From Halocatena pleomorpha (lineage in GTDB: Archaea; Halobacteriota; Halobacteria; Halobacteriales; Haloarculaceae), in assembly GCF_003862495.1 (NCBI RefSeq), contig NZ_RRCH01000002.1, positions 80,677-144,676 of the forward strand: 64,000 bases of DNA, in the 5' to 3' direction. The position numbers were made by a program, and so were the translations under genes. Below are positions 9,858-18,820 of this stretch, in pieces. Position 1 is the stretch's first letter, and every line of letters starts with the position of its first letter. The notes below the pieces were generated by a model that ran no database searches, was not told where the DNA came from, and was given only the letters and a program-made list of their open reading frames with translations.

Positions 9858-10622
9858 ATGTCAACAGATTTCGGTTCGGAACTGGACGGACAGGTCGCGA
9901 TCGTCACCGGCGCTTCGTCCGGGATCGGCAGTGCGACCGCTGAATCACTCGCTTCGCGAGGGGCGAGCGTCGTGATCGCCGCACGGCGGGAAGACGAACT
10001 CGAAGCACTCGAAGCCAGCATCGAGAACACCGACGGGGAGGCGCTCGTCGTGCCGACGGACATCACGAACGACGACGACATCGACGACCTCGTCGACGCG
10101 ACGCTGGACGAGTACGGCCGCATCGACATCCTCGTGAACAACGCCGGCGTCATGCCGCTCGCCCACATCGCGCAGGCGGACCGCGAAACGCTCCAGACGA
10201 CCGTCGACGTGAATCTCACTGGGCTCATCACGCTCACGCACGCTATCGTTCCAACGATGATAGAACAGGGAAGCGGCCACATCGTCAACCTCTCCTCGGT
10301 CGTCGGTCGATTCCTCCAGGCGAACAGCTCGCATTACAACGCGGCGAAAGCTGGTGTCAAGATGTTCGGTGACTCGCTCCGCCTCGACATCGCCGAGGAG
10401 GGCATCCACGTCGCCACGATTGAGCCGGGCGCGGTCGACACCGAACTCCTCGATCACATCCCCGACGACGAGATTCAGGAAGGCGTTAAGGAGTACGTCG
10501 GATCGATGGATGCGCTCGCACCCGAAGACATCGCGCGAACGATCACGTTCGTCGTCACGCAACCGGAGCGCGTCGATATCAACGAGGTCCTGATTCGCCC
10601 GCTCGACCAGGTCCAGCCGTAG
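9858..10622 (+). CDS. SDR family NAD(P)-dependent oxidoreductase
   Basis: A 254-residue classical short-chain dehydrogenase. The cofactor loop TGASSGIG is at 17-24, the NNAG segment is near 94, and the active-site Tyr160-x3-Lys164 lies in YNAAKAG, preceded by the catalytic Ser. It most resembles YdfG/clavulanate-type enzymes, which reduce carbonyls or oxidise alcohols; the substrate is unknown. It has its own promoter with the shared palindrome, and the next gene (10749) has another, so they are co-regulated rather than co-transcribed. Confidence 0.9.
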   Translation: MSTDFGSELDGQVAIVTGASSGIGSATAESLASRGASVVIAARREDELEALEASIENTDGEALVVPTDITNDDDIDDLVDATLDEYGRIDILVNNAGVMPLAHIAQADRETLQTTVDVNLTGLITLTHAIVPTMIEQGSGHIVNLSSVVGRFLQANSSHYNAAKAGVKMFGDSLRLDIAEEGIHVATIEPGAVDTELLDHIPDDEIQEGVKEYVGSMDALAPEDIARTITFVVTQPERVDINEVLIRPLDQVQP

Positions 10623-10683
10623 CCCGGCTTTCGACGACGCGTTCGCTGTCCCGGCTCCTCGTACAGCGCTCACCACGCTCTCA

Positions 10684-10708
10684 TTTAAACATGCTATCGA
10701 GTTAGCAC
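10684..10708 (+). promoter_or_regulatory. TATA box and palindromic operator (site B)
   Basis: tttaaac is followed by ATGCTATCGAGTTAGCAC (10691-10708), 40 bases before the MDR start. It has the same layout as site A. Confidence 0.6.
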
Positions 10709-10748
10709 TATTTCTTTAGTCTCTCGCCTCCGACGTAATCTATAGTCT

Positions 10749-11699
10749 ATGAAAGCAGTACGCATTCACGAGTACGGGGGTCCAGAAGTCCTTCGGTACG
10801 AAGACGTAGAGAGGCCCGAACCGGCGGCCGGTGAGGTGCGCTTAGACGTTCGCGCGGCCGGTGTGAATCCGGTCGATTGGATGACCCGGAAAGGGATGAT
10901 GGAGCAACGAGAACTCCCGTGGACGGTCGGGTGGGACGTCGCTGGCGTCGTCGAAGAGTCCGCCCCCGATGTGAGCGAGTTGGAGGTCGGCGATGCGGTG
11001 TACGGCCTCGTCGGATTTCCCGACGGTGGCGGTGCGTACGCGGAGACCATGGTGGCCCGCGAAGAGGAACTCATGCGGACGCCGGCATCGCTCTCCTTCG
11101 AGGAGGCGGCCGGCGTCCCGATGACGGCGCTCACCGCGTGGCAAGCGTTGGACGCTCTCGAGTTGGAAGAGGACGACCGTGTTCTCGTGCACGCTGCAGC
11201 CGGCGGTGTCGGTCACTTCGCCGTTCAGTTTGCAAAGCAGCGCGGTCTCCACGTCATCGGCACCGCCTCGGGTTCCAACGAGAAGTTCCTGCGAGAACTC
11301 GGTGTCGACGAGTTCGTCAACTACCGCGAGGAGCGTTTCGAGGAAGTTCTCGACCCGGTTGACGGGGTTATCGACGGTGTCGGCGGCGAGACGTTCGACC
11401 GGTCGCTCGAAATCATCACGGACGGCGGAATCATCGATAAGCTCCCGAGTCCACCCACTCCTAGGCAGGAAGAGCTAGCGGAACAGCACGACGTGCGGGC
11501 GATAATGACGGACGTTCGCTGGGACCGAGAGTGGTTCGCGAACATCACCGACCTGCTTGAAGACGACGCCGTCTCGGTGACGCTCGACACGGTCTTGCCG
11601 CTCTCCGAAGCGCGAGAGGCCCATCGGCTGAGCGAAGAAAAACACGCTCGCGGGAAGCTAATCCTCTCGACGACGGCCGAATCGGACTCGTCGAACTGA
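10749..11699 (+). CDS. NADP-dependent MDR oxidoreductase (quinone-reductase-like)
   Basis: A 316-residue medium-chain dehydrogenase/reductase of the zinc-free quinone oxidoreductase branch. It has the N-terminal GroES-like fold (YGGPEVLRYEDVERPEP, NPVDWMTRKGMM). The Rossmann loop VHAAAGGVGHFAVQFAK is near residues 144-160. No structural-zinc Cys cluster is present. Such enzymes reduce quinones or enones with NADPH. Together with the SDR, cupin and SOD relics it suggests a redox or electrophile-stress island. Confidence 0.9.
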   Translation: MKAVRIHEYGGPEVLRYEDVERPEPAAGEVRLDVRAAGVNPVDWMTRKGMMEQRELPWTVGWDVAGVVEESAPDVSELEVGDAVYGLVGFPDGGGAYAETMVAREEELMRTPASLSFEEAAGVPMTALTAWQALDALELEEDDRVLVHAAAGGVGHFAVQFAKQRGLHVIGTASGSNEKFLRELGVDEFVNYREERFEEVLDPVDGVIDGVGGETFDRSLEIITDGGIIDKLPSPPTPRQEELAEQHDVRAIMTDVRWDREWFANITDLLEDDAVSVTLDTVLPLSEAREAHRLSEEKHARGKLILSTTAESDSSN

Positions 11700-11844
11700 G
11701 TCGGCCGACGGCGTGGGATGTCTCTTCGACTCGACCTCTCGATTCTCACTCTGCCTCGCCGCGCGACGTGATTCGTGGGCTGAGTGACCTGGCCTTGACG
11801 AGGGAGTGTCTCGATGTCGGGAACTCGGCACCGAACTCAGTGTG

Positions 11845-11869
11845 TTTAAACACACTTTCCGGATAGCAC
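11845..11869 (+). promoter_or_regulatory. TATA box and palindromic operator (site C)
   Basis: tttaaac is followed by ACACTTTCCGGATAGCAC (11852-11869), 36 bases before the broken SDR at 11905. Confidence 0.55.
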
Positions 11870-11904
11870 CGTTCCCAAGCCTGCACCCGCCCTACGTTCA
11901 GTCG

Positions 11905-12644
11905 ATGTCAATAGACACCGAATCCGGCCTGCTGGACGGAAAGACGGCCATCGTCACGGGCGCAAGCAGGGAATCGGCAAAGCCATCAGTGAGCTCTTCG
12001 CCGAGGAAGGTGCCTCCGTAGTCCTCACCGCTCGCGGCGAAGGAGCGCTGAACGAAACGGTGGACGGAATCACGCGCGATCGGGGTCGTCAGAGCGGGTC
12101 TTCGACAGGGCGATTGAAGAGTTCGGCCACGTCGATATCCTCGTCAACAACGCTGGCTACGGCGAGATGGTACCGATAGAGGACACTACTGACGAGCATT
12201 TCGAGGGAACCATGTCCCTCAACCTCTTCGCCGCCTTCCGTCACTTCCGCGAGGCCGTGCAGCACTTTTAGGAACGAGGTGAGGGAGCGATCGTGAACGT
12301 ATCGTCAGTGAACGCCGCCAAGCCCGTCATGGGCGTCTCTTGCACCACGAGCAAGGGTGCCCTCAACACGATGACGAGGAACATCGCCATGCGATTCGCC
12401 GGGACTGGAATCCGCTGCAACGCGATCGCGCCGGGAGTGACTGAAACCCTCCACCGAGGACTGACGGAGCGGAGATATGGAGGGCGGCAACGAGATAATG
12501 GACATCGCCGAGAAGTACGTCAATCTGGACGTCCCGGACACGAAGCCGCTCGATCAGGCGTACGCCGCGCTGTACCTGACGAGCGATATGTTTTCGGCGG
12601 TCACGGGGCAGATCCTCCAAATCGATAACGGCGGATGGCTCTGA
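11905..12644 (+). pseudogene. SDR oxidoreductase, broken
   Basis: It starts LDGKTAIVTGAS and loses its frame inside the cofactor loop. It resumes with GKAISELFAEEGASVVLTAR, then VDILVNNAGYGEMVPIEDTT, and meets an in-frame TAG at about 12270. It continues with GAIVNVSSVNAAKPVMGVSC and shifts again before the C-terminal SDMFSAVTGQILQIDNGGW. The active-site Tyr is replaced (SCTTSKGAL) and a stretch around residue 55-65 is missing. It is an inactivated second SDR of the island. Confidence 0.75.
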
Positions 12645-12685
12645 CGACGACCGGTGCGAACAGCCAATAGCGAAGCCACGGAAGT

Positions 12686-13144
12686 ATGGCCACTATGGCG
12701 CTTCGATTGACCATCGGGGACACAGTCCTCACGGGCAGCCTCGTAGATAATGCCACGAGCCATGATTTCCGCGCTCTGCTGCCGCTTACCGTGACGCTCC
12801 GCGATTACGAGGAGACCGAGAAGGTCTGCGACCTCCCACGTCGATTGTCCACGGACGACGCCTCCGCCGGTCCTGCCCCCGTCCGGAACTACGCCGAGGA
12901 GCTGATGGATGACGTGCTCCAGAGAACGCTTGACCCCTCGCCGATTTTCACGAAGACCGCCAACCTCAACGGCGTCCCCGAGGGCTACGAGGCGATTGAC
13001 TCGTCGGGCGCAGCCAACTTCTCGAAATCACTGACGGTGAAAGCATCTTCCGCAAGGTCCATGACGTCGTCGACGAGTCTTGCAAGGAGAGCCAGATGTC
13101 CTCCAGCGGACACTCCCCTAGTCGCTATCCAGATCGCATCGTAG
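12686..13144 (+). pseudogene. Chimeric relic: cyclophilin-like domain joined to alcohol-dehydrogenase tail
   Basis: The first ~55 residues (LRLTIGDTVLTGSLVDNATS, LPLTVTLRDYEETEKVCDLP) are the start of a small cyclophilin-like fold protein. The reading then jumps to EELMDDVLQRTLDPSPIF and LNGVPEGYEAID, which is the C-terminal end of a zinc alcohol dehydrogenase. The rest is antisense to a hydrolase relic. This looks like a deletion joint between two genes. Confidence 0.5.
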
Positions 13145-13235
13145 CCGTACTCCTCGGCATGCGCCTGAAGACAGCGGATCGACGCCTTTACATCGACGAA
13201 ATGGGCGGGAAAGTATCCACGCGGTATCGGAGTCG
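12985..13235 (-). pseudogene. Alpha/beta hydrolase (esterase/lipase) relic
   Basis: The minus-strand frame reads FVDVKASIRCLQAHAEEYGY, then IATRGVSAGGHLALLARLVD with the GxSAGG nucleophile elbow of BD-FAE/HSL-type esterases, then AFTVSDFEKL. Only about 85 residues of a ~270-residue enzyme remain. Confidence 0.55.
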
Positions 13236-13462
13236 GCGAGGTCGAGATTGTGCACCGTCGGCGACGCCCCTGAGAATTCTGTTTCTGTCTCTTTTTTGTG
13301 TTCTCGCCACGCCATGATGGTGTGTGCACCCTCTTTGGCGAGGGCCTTCGTTACCTCGAAGCCGAGCCCGCTGTTCGCGCCCGTTACTACGACCGTCCCA
13401 ATACCGTGGGACGTATTAGGTACGTTGTCGACTGAATTGGTCGGACCTCTTTGTTCAGACAT
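13230..13462 (-). pseudogene. SDR N-terminal relic
   Basis: MSEQRG...GTVVVTGANSGLGFEVTKAL and KEGAHTIMAWREHKKETETE form the cofactor-binding start of a retinol-dehydrogenase-like SDR. The reading breaks off at VHNLDLADSD, where it is fused to the esterase relic. The remaining ~170 residues are absent. Confidence 0.6.
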
Positions 13463-13850
13463 TGTCTATGTATACGCGTAGAGATGACGTACAACCTATG
13501 CTGACCCATTAGCCCATTTATATGGTGTGACGTTGGTAATTTCAGTATCGACCCGTCTTAACCACACATACGATACGCGATTCTGGCACGGTGTCGAATC
13601 CCAGTTACCGATCATCCCACACGTTTTAGAGCCGAAAACGCGACAGTAACAGTCCCTCGTTCAATATTTCGATAGTTGTCTTTGCAATACCTATACCATC
13701 CGCTCTGTGTGTCCTTGACCGTGTGACGGGTGACGCCGTCGCTCCACTCGTTGCACTGGGTGTCGTCACGGTCTTCGGGGACTGGTCTCTTCTACCGGGG
13801 CACCTCACCAGTCCGCGAGTGGTCAGACCTGACTCCGAGACAACCTGTAC
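13463..13850. other. Intergenic, no supported gene
   Basis: Short open frames only. An AT-rich patch (catttatatggtgtgac, about 13514) may be a promoter for the broken SDR to the left. Confidence 0.3.
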
Positions 13851-13874
13851 TTAAAGATGCTTATCAGATAGCAC
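13851..13874 (+). promoter_or_regulatory. TATA box and palindromic operator (site D)
   Basis: ttaaag is followed by ATGCTTATCAGATAGCAC (13857-13874), 45 bases before the cupin start. Confidence 0.55.
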
Positions 13875-13919
13875 CAACTCCAAGGCGAAGAGCGCCGTAC
13901 CTAAGATTGGGTATCATAT

Positions 13920-14321
13920 ATGGAGATCACGACTGATCACTCGCGACCGTCCGCCGAAGGGCCCGACGAGTACTTTACCGGTGACGTTCGCATTGACCCG
14001 CTGTTCAACCCAGAAGGCGATGCGCGCGCTGCTGCGGCGAGCGTGACGTTCGAGCCCGGCGCGCGCACCGCGTGGCACACTCACCCGCTCGGCCAGCGAC
14101 TGGTCGTGACGAGCGGCTGTGGGTTCGTCCAACGTGAGGACGGCCCGATCGAAGAGGTCCGCGCGGGCGACGTTGTCTGGTTCCCGCCGAGCGAGAAACA
14201 CTGGCACGGCGCGATGCCGGATAAAGCCATGTCCCACATTGCCATCCAAGAAGAACTCGACGGAGAGGCTGTCACGTGGCTGGAGCAGGTTTCCGACGAC
14301 GAGTATCCCGAAAACGAGTAA
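13920..14321 (+). CDS. Cupin-domain protein
   Basis: A 133-residue single-domain cupin. The metal-binding motif 1 is [19 protein letters not shown] (about residues 44-62) with two His, followed by the motif 2 region [18 protein letters not shown]. Close families are small cupins resembling (R)-mandelonitrile lyase and carboxymuconolactone-type cupins; the reaction is unknown. A decayed second copy lies at 18821-19230. The promoter has operator site D. Confidence 0.85.
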   Translation: MEITTDHSRPSAEGPDEYFTGDVRIDPLFNPEGDARAAAASVTFEPGARTAWHTHPLGQRLVVTSGCGFVQREDGPIEEVRAGDVVWFPPSEKHWHGAMPDKAMSHIAIQEELDGEAVTWLEQVSDDEYPENE

Positions 14322-14412
14322 CTGGACGGTAATAGAAGCGACGAAATCACCACCCAACTACTTAGCCCCTCGATGCACTCGTCCTCGAAGAGACCTATAA
14401 AAACGAATCATA

Positions 14413-14680
14413 ATGAGATCGTGGGCAAGAGACGAACTTCAGAAGATCGCTGCAGCTGATGACCTGCACATCGCAGTCTTCGGGGCGGCGGGGCGAACTG
14501 GATGGTGAGTGGTCCGGCATGCACTCAACAACGGCTATCGCGTGACGGCGGTCGTACGGACATCTTCAAAACTGGACACAAATCACGACCGCCTTACTGT
14601 CGAGCAAGGCGACGACGAACTACGATTCTTTTGCTGATGTACTGCAGGGAGCAGAAGTAGTTATCTCCGTGATGGTACTC
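14413..14680 (+). pseudogene. NAD(P)-binding NmrA-like reductase relic
   Basis: The frame reads DLHIAVFGAAGRTGW, a stop (TGA near 14506), then VVRHALNNGYRVTAVVRTSS and LTVEQGD. A frameshift follows, then YDSFADVLQGAEVVISVM. This is the first third of an atypical SDR (NmrA/SDR_a5). The rest is missing. Confidence 0.6.
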
Positions 14681-14887
14681 GTTACGGAACTCTACTTCTT
14701 CCGAAGAATCTGGAAAGACGACGTTGTCAATAATGCTTCTGATGGCACTCAACATGATGCTACGACTAGCGAGGAACGTCAAGCTGTCGCGAATGGCGGC
14801 GTCGAGGATCGATGACTGCTCCTCCTGTCTTCGCTCGGTGGTCGTCTTCCGTATAGTTCGGGTTTCCTTCGCTGGTAAAGGGAACAC
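14594..14887 (-). CDS. Uncertain open frame, possibly a gene fragment
   Basis: The first ~70 residues (ILDAAIRDSLTFLASRSIML, IIDNVVFPDSSEEVEFRNEY) look protein-like, but the last ~30 are antisense to the NmrA relic. If real, it is truncated at the junction near 14680. No family is recognised. Confidence 0.2.
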   Translation of the reverse strand: MFPLPAKETRTIRKTTTERRQEEQSSILDAAIRDSLTFLASRSIMLSAIRSIIDNVVFPDSSEEVEFRNEYHHGDNYFCSLQYISKRIVVRRRLARQ

Positions 14888-14980
14888 ACTGGTTCAGAAT
14901 CATATTCATCAGTCTACTTGATTTCATTTCAGCAAGGATTCAAGTTGGTTTGCCACTTGGAAAGCAACGGGACGAAACCA

Positions 14981-15345
14981 ATGTCCGACCACGAACAACC
15001 ACCGTTGCCGTACGACTACGACGCACTCGAACTACATATCGGTGAACGGGTCCTGACATGGTATCGCGATACCAATCATCAGGGTTACGTCAACGGCTGG
15101 CATAGTGCTGAAGAGACGCTCGCGGAGAGTCACGAGGAGGGAGACTACTCCTCGACGAGGTCGATAAGCATGATCAGGGAGCCCTCTGTGGGAGCCACCT
15201 CGTCCTTGCACTCGACATGTGGGAACACTCCTATTACCGCAACTACGGTCCAGATCGCGGCGACTTCATCGATGCCTTCTTGGAGGTCGTCGACTGGGTG
15301 GAGCCCTCTGATCGCTACGGACAAGCTGTCAAACTGTTCGAATAG
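14981..15345 (+). pseudogene. sod: Fe/Mn superoxide dismutase with internal deletion
   Basis: It begins MSDHEQPPLPYDYDALE and continues TWYRDTNHQGYVNGWHSAEE, the canonical haloarchaeal SOD N-terminus. After GDYSST the reading changes frame and resumes with DQGALCGSHLVLALDMWEHS and YGPDRGDFIDAFLEVVDWVE, ending near LFE. Roughly 100 central residues, with the second metal-ligand His and the dimer core, are gone. It cannot be functional, and another SOD elsewhere in the genome is likely. Confidence 0.85.
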
Positions 15346-15502
15346 TGAGTCTACTAACCATCTCAGTTATGTATCGCTCGTACATTATCCATTCGAAGGA
15401 GAGAATTTCACTTTCTCGGCCTTGCTCTCCTCAATGCAACCGCAGATTCGACGGGGTCGAGCAAAGTAAATCAGACCCTGTAACTGAAACTACTCCAATC
15501 AT

Positions 15503-16594
15503 ATGACAACCCGAATTTACGCCGCATTGGACTACGCATTGCTCGTCATCGATGACCGAGATGGGAGCTGGGACGTCAACCAATATTTCGATGGCAACGA
15601 ACGGCCGTACGCTGTTGCCGTTGATCCATTCGCTCCCGAGCGCGCGTACCTTGGGACATTCAACGATGGACTGTGGCGAACAGTAGATGGTGGTGATTCT
15701 TGGTCACAGATCGGCTCCGATTTCTCGTCGTCGCGCGTTACGGCGGTCGCCGTCGCTGCAGAAGATCGACCACAGGAGTACGGAACGGTCTATGCAGGAA
15801 CAGAACCAAGTGCGGTATACCGGTCAGATGACGGTGGCGACACATGGAGTACGTGTCACGGTCTCACAGATCTTGATTCAGCGACCGAATGGTCGTTCCC
15901 TGGCCGTCCCGACACCCACCACGTCCGCTGGATCGAACCGGATCCAAGCGATCCTGAGCGGCTCTACGTGAGTATCGAAGCTGGAGCAGTTGTAACGACC
16001 AGCGACCGTGGTGAGACCTGGACCGATCGCGTCCCTGACTCGCCGTCCGACGCTCATACCCTCGCAACTCACCCAGATGCACCGAATCGGGTATATGCCG
16101 CTGCGGGAGATGGTTTGGTAGAGGAGTGGGCGTGCCATGAATACGCGGAGAGTACCGATGGAAATGAATCATGGAGCTCCCTCTCTGAAGGCCTCGACCA
16201 TCACTACGGGTGGGCCGTTGCAGTCGATCCTGGCGACCCGGAAACACGGGTACTAACAACCTCGACGAGTGCGGGTCGAGCGCACGACATCGAAGACGAA
16301 GCGGTTCGTACCCATGATGAACCCAACGACCCATACTCAGTCGTCTACCGACGACAGAGCGACGAACCCTGGCAGCAATGCACGGAGGGACTCCCAGAAC
16401 CGAGTGGAACCTTCGTGCCGGTTCTCGCAACGATCAATAACGAACCAGGACGATTCTACGTATTGACGAACCGTGGTCTCTACCAGTCGATAGACGCTGG
16501 TGAAACGTGGAAGGAGATGAATCTAGCATGGGACGAAGAGTACCATGATCAACAACCTCGATCGATCGCCGGTATAGATGTTAAAGATGACTAA
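15503..16594 (+). CDS. BNR/sialidase-fold beta-propeller protein
   Basis: A 363-residue protein with repeated Asp-box motifs S-x-D-x-G-x-T-W: VDGGDSW, SDDGGDTW, TSDRGETW and SIDAGETW, spaced 50-100 residues apart. That indicates a beta-propeller of the BNR/Ycf48/VPS10-like group. No signal peptide is present, so it is probably cytoplasmic. Sialidase catalytic residues cannot be assigned. It lies in tandem with a paralogue at 16669. Confidence 0.75.
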   Translation: MTTRIYAALDYALLVIDDRDGSWDVNQYFDGNERPYAVAVDPFAPERAYLGTFNDGLWRTVDGGDSWSQIGSDFSSSRVTAVAVAAEDRPQEYGTVYAGTEPSAVYRSDDGGDTWSTCHGLTDLDSATEWSFPGRPDTHHVRWIEPDPSDPERLYVSIEAGAVVTTSDRGETWTDRVPDSPSDAHTLATHPDAPNRVYAAAGDGLVEEWACHEYAESTDGNESWSSLSEGLDHHYGWAVAVDPGDPETRVLTTSTSAGRAHDIEDEAVRTHDEPNDPYSVVYRRQSDEPWQQCTEGLPEPSGTFVPVLATINNEPGRFYVLTNRGLYQSIDAGETWKEMNLAWDEEYHDQQPRSIAGIDVKDD

Positions 16595-16668
16595 TCGAAC
16601 AGAATCGCATCGTTCCGCTGACCACCTTCACAGTGAACTACGTTATGTCCACCGAATGATATGATAGT

Positions 16669-17664
16669 ATGACCGTACTAATTGGTGCCTCTGACGGCGT
16701 ATACCGAGCTAGTGATGTTCCGTTCGAGATCGTCGAGCAGGTTCTCGACACGGGCTTTGTCACAGGGATAGCGACGTTTGACGCCGTGGACGGAACATTC
16801 GCGGCGACGACAACGGGACTGTATCACTCGACTGACACGGGCGACTCGTGGGACGATCTCAGTGTCCCAACTGAATCAGTGTGGTCAGTGCATGCAACAG
16901 AAGTAGGACTGTACGCAGGGACAGCGCCCGCTCACCTCTATCGATCTACCGACGGTGGGCGAACGTGGACCGACGTCAAGTCGCTGCAGGAACAGCCCTC
17001 ACATTCGAAGTGGACTGCACCTGGTAGTATCCCACCTCGACTCCGAACCCTTGGAACACATCCAGAAGCTCCAGAACGGCTCGTTGTCGGCATCGAGGCC
17101 GGCAAACTTCACGTAACCGAAGACGGTGGCAAGACGTGGATTGAGCGTGATGATCCGGTTCCAGACGATATCCACCACGTCAACGTCCGGGCTCCCAACG
17201 AGTTTATCGTCTCCACCGGCTATCTCGGCGTCGACGGAGAGCAACCCGGTGGCCTCTATCGGACGACAGATGCAGGTGAAACATGGGCGCGGCTCGATAC
17301 GGGCGACCGCGCGTACTTCCGGGAAGCAATCGATCATGACGGGCGACTCTACGTCTCGGCTGCACGTGATGCACCGCCCTGGTGGGCTGGTGGAGCGGAT
17401 GCGGTGCTGTACGAATCGAACGACGATGAGACGCTAACAGCGGTGAGCTATCCTAGCGGTCCTGCGGAAGTGATCGATGCGTGGGCCGTGATCGATGGAC
17501 ACGTGATCGCAGGCACAGTGTTCAGATCGCAGGAGTCCACCAGACCAATCGATGTGAGTACGGCCGCTGGGTCTAGCGGTAGCGTCTTACAACGAACAAA
17601 GGACGGTGAGTGGCGGCAGGTCGGGAACGTCCCCGCCGGAATTCACTCAATCGCATCAATGTAG
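16669..17664 (+). CDS. BNR/sialidase-fold beta-propeller protein, paralogue
   Basis: A 331-residue relative of the preceding gene with Asp-boxes STDTGDSW, STDGGRTW, TEDGGKTW and TTDAGETW. It starts 75 bases after the first gene stops. Enzymatic role is unknown; many haloarchaeal members are annotated only as exo-alpha-sialidase-like. Confidence 0.75.
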   Translation: MTVLIGASDGVYRASDVPFEIVEQVLDTGFVTGIATFDAVDGTFAATTTGLYHSTDTGDSWDDLSVPTESVWSVHATEVGLYAGTAPAHLYRSTDGGRTWTDVKSLQEQPSHSKWTAPGSIPPRLRTLGTHPEAPERLVVGIEAGKLHVTEDGGKTWIERDDPVPDDIHHVNVRAPNEFIVSTGYLGVDGEQPGGLYRTTDAGETWARLDTGDRAYFREAIDHDGRLYVSAARDAPPWWAGGADAVLYESNDDETLTAVSYPSGPAEVIDAWAVIDGHVIAGTVFRSQESTRPIDVSTAAGSSGSVLQRTKDGEWRQVGNVPAGIHSIASM

Positions 17665-17808
17665 TGTTCAGGGTGGTCTAGATAGTGTTGGTTTGCTCGG
17701 CTGGCTACACAGCGGACGCAGGTAACCGTGAAAGCGGCGGACGCCACTACACAGGAGATCGTGCCTGACGACAGATTGGCGACTCGCTACCCTAGGAATG
17801 CTTCGTAA

Positions 17809-18215
17809 TGAGCAACGTCGCTCCCTCAGCATCTCTGGCCGACGATTCACGCAAGCGTCTCGAAACAGCACCAACACTCGTTGACTTCGTTCGACAGATA
17901 AATGTTGATGTGGTGCTCTGAGGCACAGACTACGAGCGCTTCGAAGGACTTGAGTACGATGCTGCGCGACAGTGCGCGCGCTGTTCTGTCGCGAACTCGC
18001 TGGGCTTTCGTGGAATGGTCTTTATGAGTTTCTCTCGACCGAAGCACGAGCCATTCGATTGGGCTTCGATCCTTCGAATTCGGGAAATTCAATACAGCCC
18101 TGACGCGCCAAACGATCACAATCTCGTGGGATGCAGAACTCTCGGATAGTGCAAAACGAACCATTCTCGCAATAAGTGAGCGTCTCGTCACTGCTGCCTA
18201 TCAGAATGCGGCGGC
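17809..18215 (+). pseudogene. DDE transposase N-terminal remnant (family copy 2)
   Basis: LETAPTLVDFVRQINVDVV, a stop, GTDYERFEGLEYDAA and, after a shift, YEFLSTEARAIRLGFDPSKF and TRQTITISWDAELSDSA correspond segment by segment to the transposase relic at 6030-7233 (there ETAPTLVTLVHIPEL, DYEYFEGREYDPE, YEHLSTETRASRLGFD). Only the N-terminal third remains, and it ends where it meets the truncated MBL gene. Confidence 0.65.
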
Positions 18216-18713
18216 TCTCGGGTCGTCCGAGTAGACGGCGGGCAGATGATGGAAGTAGCCGGTCGGCAGTCCACGGTGGTCAGCTCCGAAGACGGTGTCG
18301 CCCATAATCGCGACTCCGGCGTCTTCGTCAATCAGGGCGTGATTATGCTTAGTGTGACCGGGCACGTGTACCGCAGTGAACCGGCCGATCTGGTCGCCGT
18401 ACAGGTGATCTGGGGTGTGGTCGGTCTCCAGTGAGGTCTTTTCCGGAACCCACGTCTCCGGATCGTAGCGCTCGACCACCGCGTCGAACCCGCCGACGTG
18501 GTCGCCGTGGTCGTGAGTGATGATGACTCGCTCCGGTTCCACACCGACGTCGACGATCCCATCAAGCACTGCCTCCGTCGTGTCCTGCAATCCCGTGTCC
18601 ACCAGCGTGGGCGTCGCCTTCGTCGAGAAGAAGACGCGATATCGTTTGTCTCTCGGTTCCTCTCTGGTCGTGATGTCGTAGACATCGTCGACGACCTCGG
18701 TCGGTGCCGGCAT
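18201..18713 (-). CDS. MBL-fold metallo-hydrolase, 3' end truncated
   Basis: 170 residues with the metal-binding signature THDHGDHVGG (about 87-96), a second His in VHVPGHTKHNH and an Asp in GDTVFGAD. These are the ligands of glyoxalase-II/lactonase-type MBL enzymes. Relatives run 20-60 residues further; here the reading ends in DDPRAAAF exactly at the edge of the transposase relic. An insertion therefore clipped the C-terminus. All metal ligands remain, so residual activity is possible. Confidence 0.75.
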   Translation of the reverse strand: MPAPTEVVDDVYDITTREEPRDKRYRVFFSTKATPTLVDTGLQDTTEAVLDGIVDVGVEPERVIITHDHGDHVGGFDAVVERYDPETWVPEKTSLETDHTPDHLYGDQIGRFTAVHVPGHTKHNHALIDEDAGVAIMGDTVFGADHRGLPTGYFHHLPAVYSDDPRAAAF

Positions 18714-18749
18714 CTTGTCAGGTCTGGGTCAGGGATCAAATTGAACGTG

Positions 18750-18776
18750 ACCCTTTCAGGATAGCGTGTTCAAGTA
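18750..18776 (-). promoter_or_regulatory. Degenerate palindromic operator (site E)
   Basis: Read leftward, a TATA-like cttgaac is followed by ACGCTATCCTGAAAGGGT (18767-18750), about 40 bases before the MBL start. It is the weakest of the five sites, with one good half-site. Confidence 0.4.
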
Positions 18777-18820
18777 TCCCACCGGTCCGCCATTGAGGAC
18801 CAGACTGTCTCACAACGGCT

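Noticed and set aside
9945..10676. Long minus-strand open frame of 243 codons
   Set aside because: It lies fully antisense to the SDR gene in GC-rich DNA, where the complementary frame stays open by composition. No protein signature.
15503..17664. Annotation of the two BNR proteins as true sialidases
   Set aside because: Asp-boxes only show a propeller fold. The Arg triad and the FRIP motif of sialidases were not found.
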